A stretch of DNA of 64,000 bases from Acanthosepion pharaonis (GCA_903632075.3 CAHIKZ030003337.1:1363501-1427500); one strand, 5' to 3'; numbered from the stretch's first letter, positions 36,430 through 48,310 are shown. Translations and numbers: made by a program. The notes: generated from the letters alone by a model not told the origin.

Positions 36430-36507
<78 letters not shown>
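36430..36507. repeat. Compound (AC)n(AT)n microsatellite
   Basis: (AC) to 36462, (AT) to about 36507. Confidence 0.97.
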
Positions 36508-36509
<2 letters not shown>

Positions 36510-36736
36510 GTAATCCGTATGGATATTTGCAAAAAGATATAAATCCAGGGAGGGCTCTGTGTCAAAAACCGGGCAGTAATATTAATAATAAAAATGAACT
36601 CATAAAATACCATGGTGATATTTATTTCGTTAAGATCAAAAAATCCCGTCCTCAACTCATCAGGCCTCCGTATAAAAATATTATGATATTTGTGTACAGA
36701 GGTCTGATAATATCACCATGTTATCAAAGAGTTTAT

Positions 36737-36738
<2 letters not shown>
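36508..36738 (-). repeat. Short repeat between two (TA)n tracts with hammerhead core
   Basis: A 231-bp segment bounded by (TA)n on both sides. It contains two nested inverted repeats, 36611-36621 with 36710-36720 (11 bp, perfect) and 36659-36672 with 36695-36708 (12 of 14), around a hammerhead-like core. The architecture suggests a structured RNA or the terminal region of a PLE-type element. Confidence 0.45.
36617..36663 (-). ncRNA. Most canonical hammerhead-ribozyme-like motif in the window
   Basis: Minus strand, 5' to 3': CTGATGA (36663-36657), stem II GTTGAG/CTTAAC (six pairs including one G-U) around a 16-nt loop, GAAA (36628-36625), helix III AUA/UAU with an AA loop, and C17 at 36617 giving a U-A-U-C cleavage site of N-U-H type. 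All 11 core bases match the consensus. Stem I is weak as read (C1.2 and C1.3 pair with G2.2 and G2.3; the others mismatch), so activity needs testing. Confidence 0.5.

Positions 36739-36804
<66 letters not shown>
36739..36804. repeat. (TA)n(GA)n microsatellite
   Basis: TA to 36778, GA to 36804. Confidence 0.97.
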
Positions 36805-37240
36805 AAATTTAGAATTAATGCATATTTTTTTTAAACACATTTATTTTTCTAACTTCAAGCGTAAGTGGATATTAGTATTTGAGTAGACACACCGTTAGTT
36901 TTAATAAAATATGTCGGATTAAATATACAATCTATTAAGTCTGTAGAAATTGTTTTGTTTAAGTTCGGATATGAAACTGATATGTATTTCGGAAAAGGCT
37001 GAACGAATCTCACAATAAATCATGGTTCTATTTTGCTTTAAAAGCAAAATACAAACTCTTCGTATCAGAGCATTAAAAGTACGCCCGTTCAGATGGTAGT
37101 AACTCGTGCAAAAGAAAGACTCACATTCAAGTCCTCTCGAAGGGCCCTCTCGCGTACGCAGGACGGTAGATGAAATAAATACTGTAAATGTACATTTATA
37201 AATGTTCAAATATGTGTATACACTAAAAAGAACGTGTTAA

Positions 37241-37241
<1 letters not shown>
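36805..37241. other. No gene or repeat recognised
   Basis: A 96-codon minus-strand frame (36919-37209) has no recognisable domain or splice context. Confidence 0.4.
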
Positions 37242-37290
<49 letters not shown>

Positions 37291-37681
37291 AATGAAAGAG
37301 GTTATAGTAGTTCCAACGAGAGAAAAGTGTGTATATGAGAATGAAGAGAGAAACCGTAAGCGTTTTTATTTGTAATGTGGATTTTAAAAAAAAATATGTT
37401 ATGATTTATTTTCCATAAATTTGCTACAGGGGTCTCGCGGCCTTCTGCAGGCAAAGCGTGGATATTTCCATATATTATTAAAAATAATTAATTTTTTTCT
37501 GACGTTTTTCCATATTAAGTATTCTCGATATGAGGCATTCTTTTTTTGTGTGTGTTAGAGACCCAAACGTCTTCCTGAATTGGCAGTGAAAAAGTTCTGC
37601 GTGAAGGGTTATAAAACAATTAAAATCGGTCCGAGAAATGATGAGGAAGTTATCGGCATTCTTATCTTTTAATGACCCCTA

Positions 37682-37738
<57 letters not shown>
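37242..37738 (-). repeat. Dispersed repeat B, copy 2, between (TA)n tracts
   Basis: (TA) at 37242-37288, then sequence matching 3665-3880 ('gcgtttttatttgtaatgtgg', 'atttccatatattattaaaa', 'attctcgatatgaggca'), then (TA) at 37685-37738. The minus-strand ribozyme-like core (37426-37450) keeps CTGCAGA and GGCC-GCGA-GACC but has lost GAAA. Confidence 0.55.
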
Positions 37739-37741
<3 letters not shown>

Positions 37742-37808
37742 AAAATGAGGAGATCAGCCGATCACGCTACCATGGTTTCAACTTTTTAGTATCTTTATTT
37801 GATTCGGG

Positions 37809-37810
<2 letters not shown>

Positions 37811-37847
<37 letters not shown>
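37811..37847. repeat. (TA)n microsatellite at a LINE 3' end
   Basis: The TA run directly abuts the LINE 3' end to its right, as if it were the LINE tail or target. Confidence 0.96.
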
Positions 37848-37850
<3 letters not shown>

Positions 37851-38060
37851 TTTAATCGTTTTCGCCCGATGCAATGCAGTGAAGTCTCTAAGACAGAAGG
37901 GGTTACTGGATGTGAAAGAATTAGGAACAGAAATATAAATAATGTGTAGGAAGAGAAAAGAATAACCACTTGGACAGTAGATAGCGATTGATATTGCATT
38001 TTAAATTTTTGCAGATTAAAGTTGGCTGGAAAGCATGGACCCGGTGGGGAGTTATATATG
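37848..38060 (-). repeat. LINE 3'-untranslated fragment, copy 2
   Basis: The minus strand ends GGGCGAAAACGATTAAAATT and then (TA)n. The internal block 'gatattgcattttaaatt' matches the copies at 12.5 and 47.6 kb. Confidence 0.5.
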
Positions 38061-38091
38061 CCTGTATGTTAGTGTGTGGTTAGAGCCGAAT

Positions 38092-38148
<57 letters not shown>
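38092..38148. repeat. (GATA)n microsatellite
   Basis: About fourteen GATA units. Confidence 0.97.
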
Positions 38149-38738
38149 AAAAAAGGACCCAGAATAGAATTAATACGACATCTATAATAAGAAAATCAAT
38201 AATTCCAACTTTTAAAGACTTTGTCGATTCTCCCATGTAGAGATGAGTGCTTTTTCCTGAAATAGCATTGTTTTTCTGTCTGCATTCATTTGCTCGTCGC
38301 AGCAACTGAGAGTATTTTAGCGAATGAAAATGCACCTTGCCCAGCAAAACCTGTACTGAAAGGACATCAAACAAACATGAAATACATGCTTTAAAAACGT
38401 CAAATCACTCTTTATTTCTTTCAGGAATATCTCTCTTTATCAGTATCATCTTATTCATATATGTATTTATTCAAGTATCCTCTATATTTAGATAATTAGA
38501 TAGACAGAGGTTTGTTTGTTCAATGTGTTTTTCCTCCGTTGTATTTCAAATCCAGATTGAACCTTGCAATACGAATGCTAATTTAAAGTCACGCATGTTC
38601 AATTCCCACTTAAGAAACTGATGCACTTGCCTACTTTTGGTTAAGTTCATTATTTTCTTTTAGAAATACCTGTATAAATATCAATCCGTAAGATAACGGG
38701 TCTCTCACTTTCATTGGCATTTTATAATGAATACTAAC

Positions 38739-39008
38739 TTAAAAGTCACCCCATCGGGCGGCAAATAAGCTAACTCCTGCGCAGTGCTCTTGATTGGGTC
38801 TTCGGCTTGTTCAGAAGGTTCCCTAAGTCTTTGCATATTCTCAGCATTGGAAGGCTCTCCTGGCTGCCGTTTGATCTGGGTTTTCATTTGCATGAGACTT
38901 TCTTTTCCTCGCTGCAACCTTCGTCCTTTTGCTTGCAATCTTCTGTTGGCGGAGATATTTTTTTGTTTGCGAAGCATACTGCAACCATATCCGAGAGGCA
39001 ACAATAAA
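38739..39008 (-). CDS. Candidate internal exon of an unidentified host gene
   Basis: On the minus strand, TTTTGATTTCTTCTATAG is a strong 3' splice site, with the exon starting at 39008. The frame then stays open for 270 bp to ..GACTTTTAA followed by GTTAGT, an acceptable 5' splice site. Length is a multiple of three; both splice sites interrupt a codon after its second base. The peptide begins LLLPLGYGCSMLRKQKNISA. A basic, Gln-rich stretch follows (RRLQAKGRRLQRGKES), then an acidic part (EPSNAENMQRLREPSEQAED), ending AYLPPDGVTFK. GC content is visibly higher than the flanks. No transposon family is recognisable and no known domain was identified. If the donor is not used, the frame runs on 9 codons to a stop at 38711. 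It could be a terminal exon or chance. Confidence 0.5.
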
Positions 39009-39404
39009 CTATAGAAGAAATCAAAATTAATCGCTGCATTTAAGTACTGCATTAATATTTAAGCTTTTCTTTTAATAATTCAAAGACAATTCTTCTACCG
39101 CTAGTTAATTAAAAGACGATTTGATGTATGTAGGTCTTTACTTTCAGTACAAACAGTTATTTTTATTTTATGTGTGACTTTCGATGGATTTCGAAAATTA
39201 ATTTCATTTATTCGTAAATTTCCTCCCAAGTTATGAAAATTGTTATTGTACAAAAAGATTTCATCGCAAAAAAATCAAGTAAAAAATTGCTCAAAACAAT
39301 CGCAATAATGAAAAGTTGAGAATCTAAAATTTCAGGATTGCGGGTCCTGAAAATCTCCTGAGCCGAACAAGCATAGAAATGAATACAATATGGGAACTAG
39401 TAAC

Positions 39405-39795
39405 ACGGAGTGGAGAAAAGTAATGAATAACAACAAACATTGCAATATGAGCTCTGGTATAAAAAATGTGAGTGCCACATTAATCTTATAAGTCCCCAAA
39501 ATTCACGTACTGATGTCCTTATGGACACATGACCCAGTGCATAAAAGCGTTGGTTGGATCCAGTGACTTGACCCAAAGAGCTGTGAGTTCAATACCTGCA
39601 AAAACTTGAAGAGTTGAGTTAGAGGGAGATAACTGTGACATCCGAATATAGCATGGCAATAGCTAATTTACGCCGCAAATAAAGAGGTTCAGTTCGAAAT
39701 TCCAATAACTTGATGAAGTACAGAGCGTACAAGCAAAACGTCGTGAATATGGCAACAAAGATGAGGACAGCATTCCGAGCAATAGTTTAAATTTC
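39405..39795 (+). repeat. Dispersed repeat D, copy at 39.4 kb
   Basis: Aligns with 59060-59500: 'ttgcaatatgagctctggta', 'gcgttggttggatccagtga', 'ttcagttcgaaattccaat', 'agagcgtacaagc' and 'caaagatgaggaca'. The ribozyme-like core here is damaged (TTGATGA..AAAAC). Confidence 0.65.
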
Positions 39796-39897
39796 ATTTA
39801 CCGTTTTTTGTTTTGTGCTTGGTAAGCGGAGTATGAATTGACTTTCAGCTATTTTCCTTATCATTACATGTTAATCTCTCTCATTCTTTGTCAGTCT

Positions 39898-40330
39898 ATA
39901 TATATATATATATATATATATATTTCAATAAAGGTGCAATTAATTTACAAATTCATGAATTATTCATACAAAAAACAAATACAAATGTTAATGATTTAAT
40001 TGGCGAGAAATCCATCGTCGCGAACAATTCAAATAATATACAAAAACCCCGAACCTGTTTATGAATGAAAAGATCCTTGTTTCTATAAATTTCTGTTGCA
40101 TGAGTTCTTATTATTTTACAAGCTTTCGTCTGTTCATACAGACATCCTCAGGTATGGAATACATTTTGTTCTTGTTTTTTCTCTCAGTAATAAGAGGACA
40201 ACGAAAATATATGTACTGTTGTAATCCGAAAAAAATGCTATTAGAAATGAGTTATTGTTTTTTTTGGAGCGTGCTGTCGCAACGCTGAGTTTGAATTTAA
40301 ATTTTACAATTGTGCGTTCTTGTACAAATA
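39898..40330 (-). repeat. (TA)n plus dispersed repeat A, copy 2
   Basis: (TA) 39898-39923, then a copy of repeat A matching 18791-19188: 'gaattattcatacaaaaaac', 'gagaaatccatcgtcgcgaa', 'ccgaacctgt', 'gctgtcgcaacgctgag'. Confidence 0.6.
40118..40152 (-). ncRNA. Hammerhead-like motif in repeat A copy 2
   Basis: Minus strand: CTGAGGA (fits CUGANGA), T, stem II GTCTG-TATGAA-CAGAC (five perfect pairs), GAAA, then GCTTGTA. Relative to copy 1, the G-U pair is a G-C pair here (GAT to GAC), a compensatory-type difference supporting a selected or ancestral stem. Confidence 0.45.
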
Positions 40331-40380
40331 TGGTGATAAGTGAATTCTTTTTTGTCTTTGGTTTTTTGTATGAATAATAA

Positions 40381-40384
<4 letters not shown>

Positions 40385-40433
<49 letters not shown>
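40385..40433. repeat. (TA)n microsatellite
   Basis: Pure TA run. Confidence 0.96.
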
Positions 40434-40436
<3 letters not shown>

Positions 40437-40825
40437 GTGTGTATTTAGGCAGCATCTTTTCATTCATACAGGTTTCATTAAATAATATAGACAAGTGTTG
40501 TCTATTTATTTTATGTAAACTCTTTTCATAACGTCTGATAAGTTTAATTACATTATAATTGAACGAAGGAAGAAATTCACAATATTGATCCATATTTTTT
40601 AATACAATCTAAGCTTTCGGCTTACATTATGAAAACCATTATCAAAGATATCAATTACAACATATTAAGCAATATACGGACAAGACAGTGATGATAGTCT
40701 GTGATTGTATTACATAGATGATTTCTAAGCAACGATAAACACGTGCATATAATACGCTAGAAAAGAAAATCGCACCGCATCTCATGACGTCACACATGAC
40801 CACCCGAGAGTGAATTGGAGAAGTA

Positions 40826-40827
<2 letters not shown>

Positions 40828-40878
<51 letters not shown>

Positions 40879-40976
40879 AAAATATGGATAACAGCCGAGA
40901 AGATGAATAAATAAGGAATAAGTCGAAAGTCTTTTATGTATCTGACATGCTTTGCTATTTATTTATCATCATCAGA
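40828..40976 (-). repeat. (TA)n plus weak hammerhead-like motif
   Basis: (TA) at 40828-40875. At 40942-40976 the minus strand reads CTGATGATGATAAATAAAT, then AGCAAAGCATGTC. CUGAUGA is intact, but GAAA is CAAA-like and stem II is poor. Likely a decayed relative of the other TA-linked motifs. Confidence 0.3.
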
Positions 40977-43900
40977 AATTTTGAACGTGGAATGATTCGC
41001 ATAATTTTCAGCTGAGCTAAATAAATAAGGAAACGTGTTAAAAAGTGGGAGGGGGTGTTCTTTTTTACCTAAATTTTGCTATGAACATTTAAAATTGTCT
41101 CAAAGGATATCCATTTTGTGATATAGACCCCGTCAGTTTAACCTCAGCGAACATTCAATGTCCCTAGAGACATTCATGTCATTTCTAGCCAAATAAAGCA
41201 ATTTATAGCGATTGCTGACGTTTTAAGAATTCTATAAAGAAAATATAAATTTAACCTCATAAGTGGTGCGGTGGGTAAGGTCAAATCCGACTTCCGAGAT
41301 CGCGAAAGGTTATTTGAAGGAAAAAATTTTGTAGCTTTCATTATCTGCATGGCATTCAAACGATTACATATATTCAGACAAATATGTAGGTCGTGTAACT
41401 CGGGAAAGAAAAGATAAAAGGATAAAGGATGTGTGGTATTAACTTATAAGATGAAAAGTTGACTTTTGTTTTTTTGTTCTTTGTAAAGCCCTGGACAAAT
41501 ATTTATAAAAATACTAAAACTTTCAATATAAAACTTCAATTTCTCACCCGTTTCAAATGTAAAAATATCCAAACTACAGAAAATATCTCTGATACAGTGG
41601 GCGAAGAAATATTGCTTCAAATAGTGATGCAATCGAAAATGTTGCATCACATTACTGCGGATGATGTGCTGTACAACTGACATATTTCTGGATAATTTTA
41701 AGGCCAAAACTCAATTACGTCTCTCATCTCTTTTGAGTTGCTTGGAATTTCTTCCCTCAGCAAAACTAAATTATGTGATGCTCGTCATATTTCTCAGAAA
41801 TCTAAACTACACTGTGTCCTGTAAAAAATAAAATACAGAAAGAAATTTATTTAGCTATCATGATTCATGCACAAACTGAACAATCATCGTAGATTTTCGA
41901 AATGTTTGCCTGAATTTTCAACACAAAGTTTTAAGTGTGGTCACCGGGGGGGGGGGGTCAGTAGCTTTATTCAAGGTCATGAATTTTCAAGAAATTTATT
42001 CAAGTTTATTCAAGCTCAATTTTTCCTGAAAGTTAAAACAGTGATAATAAATTTTGATTCTTTTTTTTTTTTTTTGCTGGATACCTTGTATGTAAAGTGG
42101 TTCACTGGAACTCGGCCAGCTCTCAAACAGACTACTCTACACGTGATCGAACCAACAAAAAAGAGCATGTTTTCATTCCGAAGATCTCCATAATTTCAAA
42201 AAAATGCAGTTTGATTGCAAGGGGCTTCAGTTCCCAGTGACGTTTATTTTGCAAACAAGTCAAAATGACACTGATTTCGACTTGACTCTTCCATTATTTT
42301 CCTATGACTATATTCTAAAGTTTAAAGGCAAAGCATCTACCCGTACTGAAGCTTTATGGAATAAGCATATATATTGTTCACCCAGAAGCCCTATACAGTA
42401 AAAAATGACGTCATTTAATTTGGTTCGGGTATCAGAAGGTTTTTTTCATTAATACCTACGTTTTATGCGTATATAATATAATCACTTCATTTTTTTTATC
42501 AAATAAATATATTAAATAGCATTAATTTATCTATACTGTTTAAATCAGTTTTACAGAGGTAACGGTGGGTATACCTGCTAATATATAAAAAGACTATTTT
42601 GATTTCTACCTGGTGTCATTATGTACAGGCTAAAGGGCTGTATATATCCTGAAGACATGTTCAGTCTTTTCTCATGTTTTGATGTCTTAGCTTCAGATAA
42701 ATGCTACAATAATGTCCAGTAAAAGATTTCAATGCAACCTTTGTTACCCTAAGAAAATGCATACGCGCTATTTTGTTTCATTAGAATAGTTTGAGATATA
42801 TTCGATTGTTGGCCATTTAAAACCTAGAAGATAATTTGCTGCGAACTATAGAAGGTTGGCAAGATGTGAGCATTGTTAAAGTAGCAGTGATAGATCCCTC
42901 AGTAGCTAATGTATACCTCATAGAAGAGGTGGCTCTTGTATCAGTAGGTAGTCCAGCAAAATATTTACTAGCGGCAAGATTTCTATTGAAAGAAAGTTGT
43001 TCGTTCGCAAAAACCGCGAAAATATATTACTCTAGGAAGACTTTTCGTCACATTAATAATTAAAATCCTCGTCCAGTTTCTTTTTCTTTTTTTTCGCTTG
43101 CAGTTCTATTGGAGAGTGTCTTCCCAAATGAAGATGTTATCTCTACAATGTGCATTACGATTTAATTAACCTATCAGATAAAAGTATAGAAACAAATCAG
43201 TTAAACTATATATATTACTCTAGACAAATAAAATTCCCGAGATTTAACATTTGTGTTTTATTGTTCTAACTTTAACATTTTCTTTGCTGAAGTTATGTTA
43301 TCAATTAAATGGCAGAACCGCCTTACTACTATTTTATCTTCTGTTTCCTTTAGTTTCGCAAATAAAATGAATTGGATTCAATTTTAATGGCCCCAGCTGA
43401 TATGACGTTGGTTTTCTATAAAGGAAACAAAAACATTTTTAATTCTCGGATATGTACTGCAATTATTTGTGTATAATAGAAAACCATGTAAAATCTCCAG
43501 TCATTGCCTCGGGCTACGAAATTCTTGATGTAAACCTATTTCAACAATAATAAGGAATGGAACTTGTAGAAGCCAAATTTAAAGTCAAATTTAACATTTG
43601 ATGCGCTTTTTATCTGGCTTATAACGACAATAAACAAGAATCACATTATGTTTTGGAACCGACAGCTTAGACATTATTCAATACAAACCCACAGAAATGT
43701 TAATATAGCGATGAAAGTATGTTTGATAGAAAATAATAGCTGTCACCATATGTTGTTTTGTTTTCGTTTTTAAAAAGACATTTCCGATGAGAAATTTCTG
43801 AAATGAATAGCATTTTTGCTTATGAAAATGATTTGTTTGACACATGTCATGTTTAAAACAGAACTAGTGAGATCTCCAGCCGTCCTTGTGAAATAAACGT

Positions 43901-44043
43901 CCTTTTTCGTCCTGGATACATTTAGATAACCTCCAGGAGAGTGACTCGTTTCGCCTTCTAAGGATAACATTCTCTGCTGACATGAAGTGGGAGGAGAAGG
44001 ATTATGTTGAAGCTATAGCTAGATCAGCTGCTACGTTGGTTCA
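40977..44043. other. Long stretch with no recognised gene
   Basis: Includes a poly-G run near 41947-41957, T-runs near 42061, and CRE palindrome AAATGACGTCATTT at 42403-42416 (another TGACGTCA is at 40785-40792, just left of this block). Frames at 41459-41707, 41867-42193 and 42836-43063 show no domain or convincing splice context. Confidence 0.45.
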
Positions 44044-44340
44044 ATGCGCCGTGCTAGACAATTTTTCTCTCTAGAATCTGTCATACTTATCTATAAGTCT
44101 ACCATTCGCCCATGCTTAGAATATTGCTGCCATATATGGCACGGCGCCCCTACTATTTACCTCGAGCTCCTTGATAAAATCCAAAAAAGTAGCAGCAATA
44201 TTATCGGTACTGATCTGGTGGCTCGGCTTCGGTCACTTTCTAACCGCCGTAAGGTTGCTATCTCTGATTTTCCTATAAATACTTCATGGTAACTGTTTGG
44301 ATGAGCTCTTTGCTATGGTTCATAAACGTTTTTATAAATT
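44044..44340 (+). pseudogene. Jockey/CR1-like LINE RT C-terminal relic, copy 2
   Basis: RRARQFFSLESVILIYKSTI, then RPCLEYCCHIWHGAPTIYLE, then LLDKIQKSSSNIIGTDLVAR and LRSLSNRRKVAISDF, followed by a frameshift into a 'HGNCLDELFAMVHKRF' reading. Homologous to 8407-8715; both ends truncated. Confidence 0.75.
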
Positions 44341-46130
44341 TATGCGCCTGTGACGTCCCCCGGTGACGCTGCGCCAAACGTGACGTCTGCCTGGCCGCGC
44401 CCGCCGTGCTGTCCTGGTCGCGGTGCCAATTGTGACGTCACCCCGTCTGTCTCCGCGCCGTCGCCATCCTATCCTGTCCTGTGACGACCAATGTGTCGCG
44501 GCACCAAATGTGACGTTCTAACCTTTTGCCGATTCGGATGGGAATCTGGTTAGATTCGGTATCAGCCTTGTCGTTCCCAGCTCGCCTCCAACGTCTGGTT
44601 ACCGAAGTAACTGTTTTGATTTCTAGTCTAACCTACCCACGTTGTGATTTGATCTTAGGTAGACGAAATAAGTCAGTCGCCGGGCCGTAATGCAAGTCGA
44701 GTTCGAACAAGGCTAATACCGCACAAGTATATGTAAAAGAAAATAAAGTAATAACTCGAAAAGTTCGAATGTGTTAAAAAAAGGATAACAATATTTTATA
44801 TCTGATTGCTGAATACAGGACTGCTTCTTTCTCCCAAGCCGCTTATGAATACGTGACACTCTGCGTTTGTCAGGCGAGTCTTAACATCTTAAATAGTTCT
44901 TTTAAGAAACTGGTTCTTGGTGTATCTTCAGGCGATATTCGTAAAACTTGTTTTGGTGGTGTGAGTCTAAGTCGTTCTTCAAAAATAAATTGTTCTTAGT
45001 TAGAAGTTGAGGTCGTGATTGCGTGGGATCTTTCAGTAAGTTTCCTGCGAGGCGAGCCTTCAGAGCTCTCAGCTCAACTGCAAACTGCATATGCCTGTCT
45101 CTTCAACCCCAACTCAATTCAACTCCTTAATTCAACTGCCGTCCACTCGCTGCAACTCTGCTTATATGGACGCCGATCAAAACCAGGGTGGGCTTGTCGG
45201 GGTTTGAGACTCCTTGATAATTCTAAATCCACATTAAGAATTTTCTTTGTTTTTTGGTCGGGAAAATTTATTAATTTCCATTTTTGGAAGTCTTTACTTT
45301 CTAGGGTGGGGAATCGTCCTTCTGCATTCTTCTTTTCTCATATGGGTATATCACCCATACCCTCAGAGGGTGTCAACGGGTTTCCCCTCTCTCTGACAGT
45401 GGCATCTCACACTGATCCCTTCAGAGTGCGTCAACAGGCCTCCCCCCCTTCTTCACATCATTACCTTCGCCTACTGCTCACGCCACCATTCAGCCAATGG
45501 GCGCTCAGCGGCGTGGGTGTGGCCGGACTAGCCTCGGTTTAAAAAATCTTGCTCAAAGAAAAAAATATCTTCCTTTTTCTTTTTCCTTTTTCTTTTCTTT
45601 CTTTTTCTTCTTCTCGACAACAAATCCTTAGACTCTTATCTTAACCGAATGTCACCTGGACTTTATCAATCGAGACCTTCGTCAAACAAGTCGGTGGTCA
45701 TCTGGCGATATCCACAGCCAATTATTCGTTCTGATAAAATAATTTTTCTATCATGGCCAGCTCTTGACATAAAACAGGTGCCTTTTCCAAACGACATCTC
45801 CGCAGATAGCTAATGGGTCAGTCATTCTTTCTTTGTAACTCTGCGGGTGGTCATTTTTCTCGCGACCCAATTAATTTTTATCTCTTAGAATTCTGTCATG
45901 TAGGCAACCTGACCGACCTGAAATTTTCACCATTGCCATACTCGGTGCGCCGTCATAAATCAAACGCGACAGATCCGCGACCTTACTTTCTTCGCTAATG
46001 AAAATAAAATCTTTACACTTTTCCTTGTTAGAAAAAAATAACATCGTCTTTTCGTGATAGATTCTTATCTCCTAATTTAATTCTCGCCATTTTTTTTTTT
46101 TTTTTTTTTTTGCGCAACCCCAAATAGTGT
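44341..46130. other. GC- and CpG-richer island of unknown origin
   Basis: Begins with three spaced copies of a motif like GCGCCAAACGTGACGT (near 44371, 44423 and 44500); the second includes a perfect CRE (TGACGTCA, 44433-44440). An AATAAA lies near 44741. Around 45350-45450 a ~35-bp unit ('ccctcagagggtgtcaacgg' / 'ccttcagagtgcgtcaacag') occurs twice. A CCAAT box and GGGTGTGGC box follow near 45495-45525. A 175-codon frame (45015-45542) is the longest non-microsatellite frame but has no recognisable domain. Options are a solo LTR or a promoter island. Confidence 0.3.
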
Positions 46131-47479
46131 CACACACCGTATTACTGTGCTATCGAGATCTCATCAATTTACAGTTGAGTCGGTTAGATGTAGCCGTAAT
46201 GTCGATGCTTACAATTTCTTTTCTGGAATTTGGAAATCCTTTCCGGCTCTATTCTTTCAAATCAACGTTAATCTGTAAAGATTTAACGCAGTGCAATCGC
46301 TATCTACTGTCCTCCTGATTACCCTTTTCTCATTAATGTTTCTGTTTCTAATTCTTCCACGCCCAGTAATCATTTGTATTTTAGTGTTTTTTTCCACCTT
46401 GCACAGGGTAAAACCGATTAAAAAATATGACATCGACAGATAAATACCGATCTTACTGTCATTCATGGTGGGATGTCCAGTATTCTTTAACCGTTGGAAA
46501 AGTTGCTTGTTCGCAGCAAGTGGAACCTGTGGATTGTAGAATAGAAACAAGTTACTCAATTCGACAGTTGGATGTTAATGGACATTGGACGCCTCGCAGA
46601 CCATTCTTGATGCCATATTGACAACTAATCCAGGAAAGTGCTGCATCAGAAACGCCTGTAAAGATGAGAACCTTCACAAGAACAAGATCACACTGTGATG
46701 GACGACGACATCGAAGATGAGGAATAATCCACTACATTGACACCTGATGAAACCGTTATAATGTCTATCTTTCACACGGGCAACAAATTAAAATGTAATA
46801 AGAATAAGTATTTTGAAAACATGAAGTTTTGTTAGTGATTTGAACTCTTTGTTACACATTAGTTAATTTAGGTCACATACCTATTTCCCTCATACCACCC
46901 CAAATATGGCGAAACACGTGACCGGAAAAAATAATCCGTAATACTTGTATATAATAAGCAACCATAACTTTTAGGCTTAAAATCAAGATGGAGGGAGACG
47001 CGTATTATACACGAATATTTACATCAACCACCAAATGATATGCTCTAGATTTGGGAATTAGAATGCGTTTATGTTTTATTGTTAATGCCAGGTAACTTCA
47101 GAGTGAAGGTGATAATGGCTATATGATTCCTTTCCTTTATTATCTGTGAAGTGCTATCACTTCTTAGGAATGATGGTGGAGATCTCTTCATGTTGCCTTC
47201 TATATAGTTTAATATTCAGTTTACCGCCATTTAAACTCGTTGCTACAAACAATAACAGAACCCAGTTTAAACTATCAGTTGACTCAAAGATCGGTAGAGA
47301 CTAGAAGGATTTATACTTTTTCCAATATTTTTTTTTGTTCGTAGTTAAATTGAAGAGACTAGAAATTTGATTTCGAAACGCCGATTCAATTTCCTTCGCC
47401 CATAACTTTCGGCCTACTGTTACAATTATGGCGACGCACATGAGCGGGAAGCAATTTTGTTTTTTTTTGTTTTTGGTTT
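46131..47479. other. No gene recognised
   Basis: Short frames only. A block 'gacgcgtattatacacgaat' near 46997 resembles 'agtgcgtattatagacgaat' near 48010, so both may be ends of one unidentified element. Confidence 0.35.
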
Positions 47480-47720
47480 TATTTTAATCATTTCGCCCCA
47501 AGCAAGACGGGAATGCTACTAGCACGCAGGAGATTAAAGGGAGTGAATCTGAGAGAAAAGACAGGATGTAGGGAGGAAAGGACAAAAATGAACTGCATTT
47601 AAGAAGACAGAAGACGTCGATTGACATTGCATTTAAGTTTATGGAAATTGCAGTTATCAGAGAAACAAAGAAACGGAAAGGTTGGAAAAGCGAGAAAAGA
47701 AATTGTTGGTTGCATTTAGC
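47480..47720 (-). repeat. LINE 3'-untranslated fragment, copy 3
   Basis: Minus strand ends CTTGGGGCGAAATGATTAAA, nearly identical to the 3' end at 26957-26978. The internal 'gattgacattgcatttaagt' block matches copies 1 and 2. Confidence 0.55.
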
Positions 47721-48310
47721 TATTTTAACAGTAAATGGGTGGTACCTAGATATCAATCCAGTAGCACGCTTAAACTATGGGTGGACTGTGATCCAGCTAC
47801 TATTTTAGAGATATACGTCTGAATCCAAAACCGACTGGTTGTGGGGACTTGATGGTCTACCCTTAAAGACCATCTTGTTATGGGACAGCAGCAACAACAC
47901 TAGTACGTAATGAGGCTGTCACCGTATACTCCAACTGGGTGAGAAGCACCCTTTTCAATGTTCTTTTCGTCCAGGCACATACATATTTTTAAACTTAAAA
48001 ACTTGGGAAAAGTGCGTATTATAGACGAATAATTTAAATATTTTTAAATGTCCTTTTCTAGAGAGTTAAATCGAGCATTTGTTTTTCGACACGTTTGAAT
48101 GAGGGATGACTTCTCTTTCTTTTCTAACAGTGTGGATCCTCCTCTCCAATATTCGCATGACTTCTTTTCTATAATCCTCATTTTTATTCTATAGCATCGT
48201 CGTCTCTGTTTAACACTAATCATCCATCTCTTTCGCTTATTTTCATTGTCATCCTTTTCTATCAACCGGATCAATTATCACCGTTTTTCCTCCCTCTAGA
48301 ACTACTATGC
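47721..48310. other. No gene recognised
   Basis: Contains an 8-bp hairpin 'gatggtct..agaccatc' near 47850. Function not evident. Confidence 0.35.

Noticed and set aside
45015..45542. 175-codon open frame
   Set aside because: Longest non-repeat frame, but no domain, no splice or homology signal I can name; likely open because the island is GC-richer. Recorded under the island instead.
46740..46765. CTGATGAAACC on the plus strand as a hammerhead core
   Set aside because: No stem between the boxes and no downstream GAAA.
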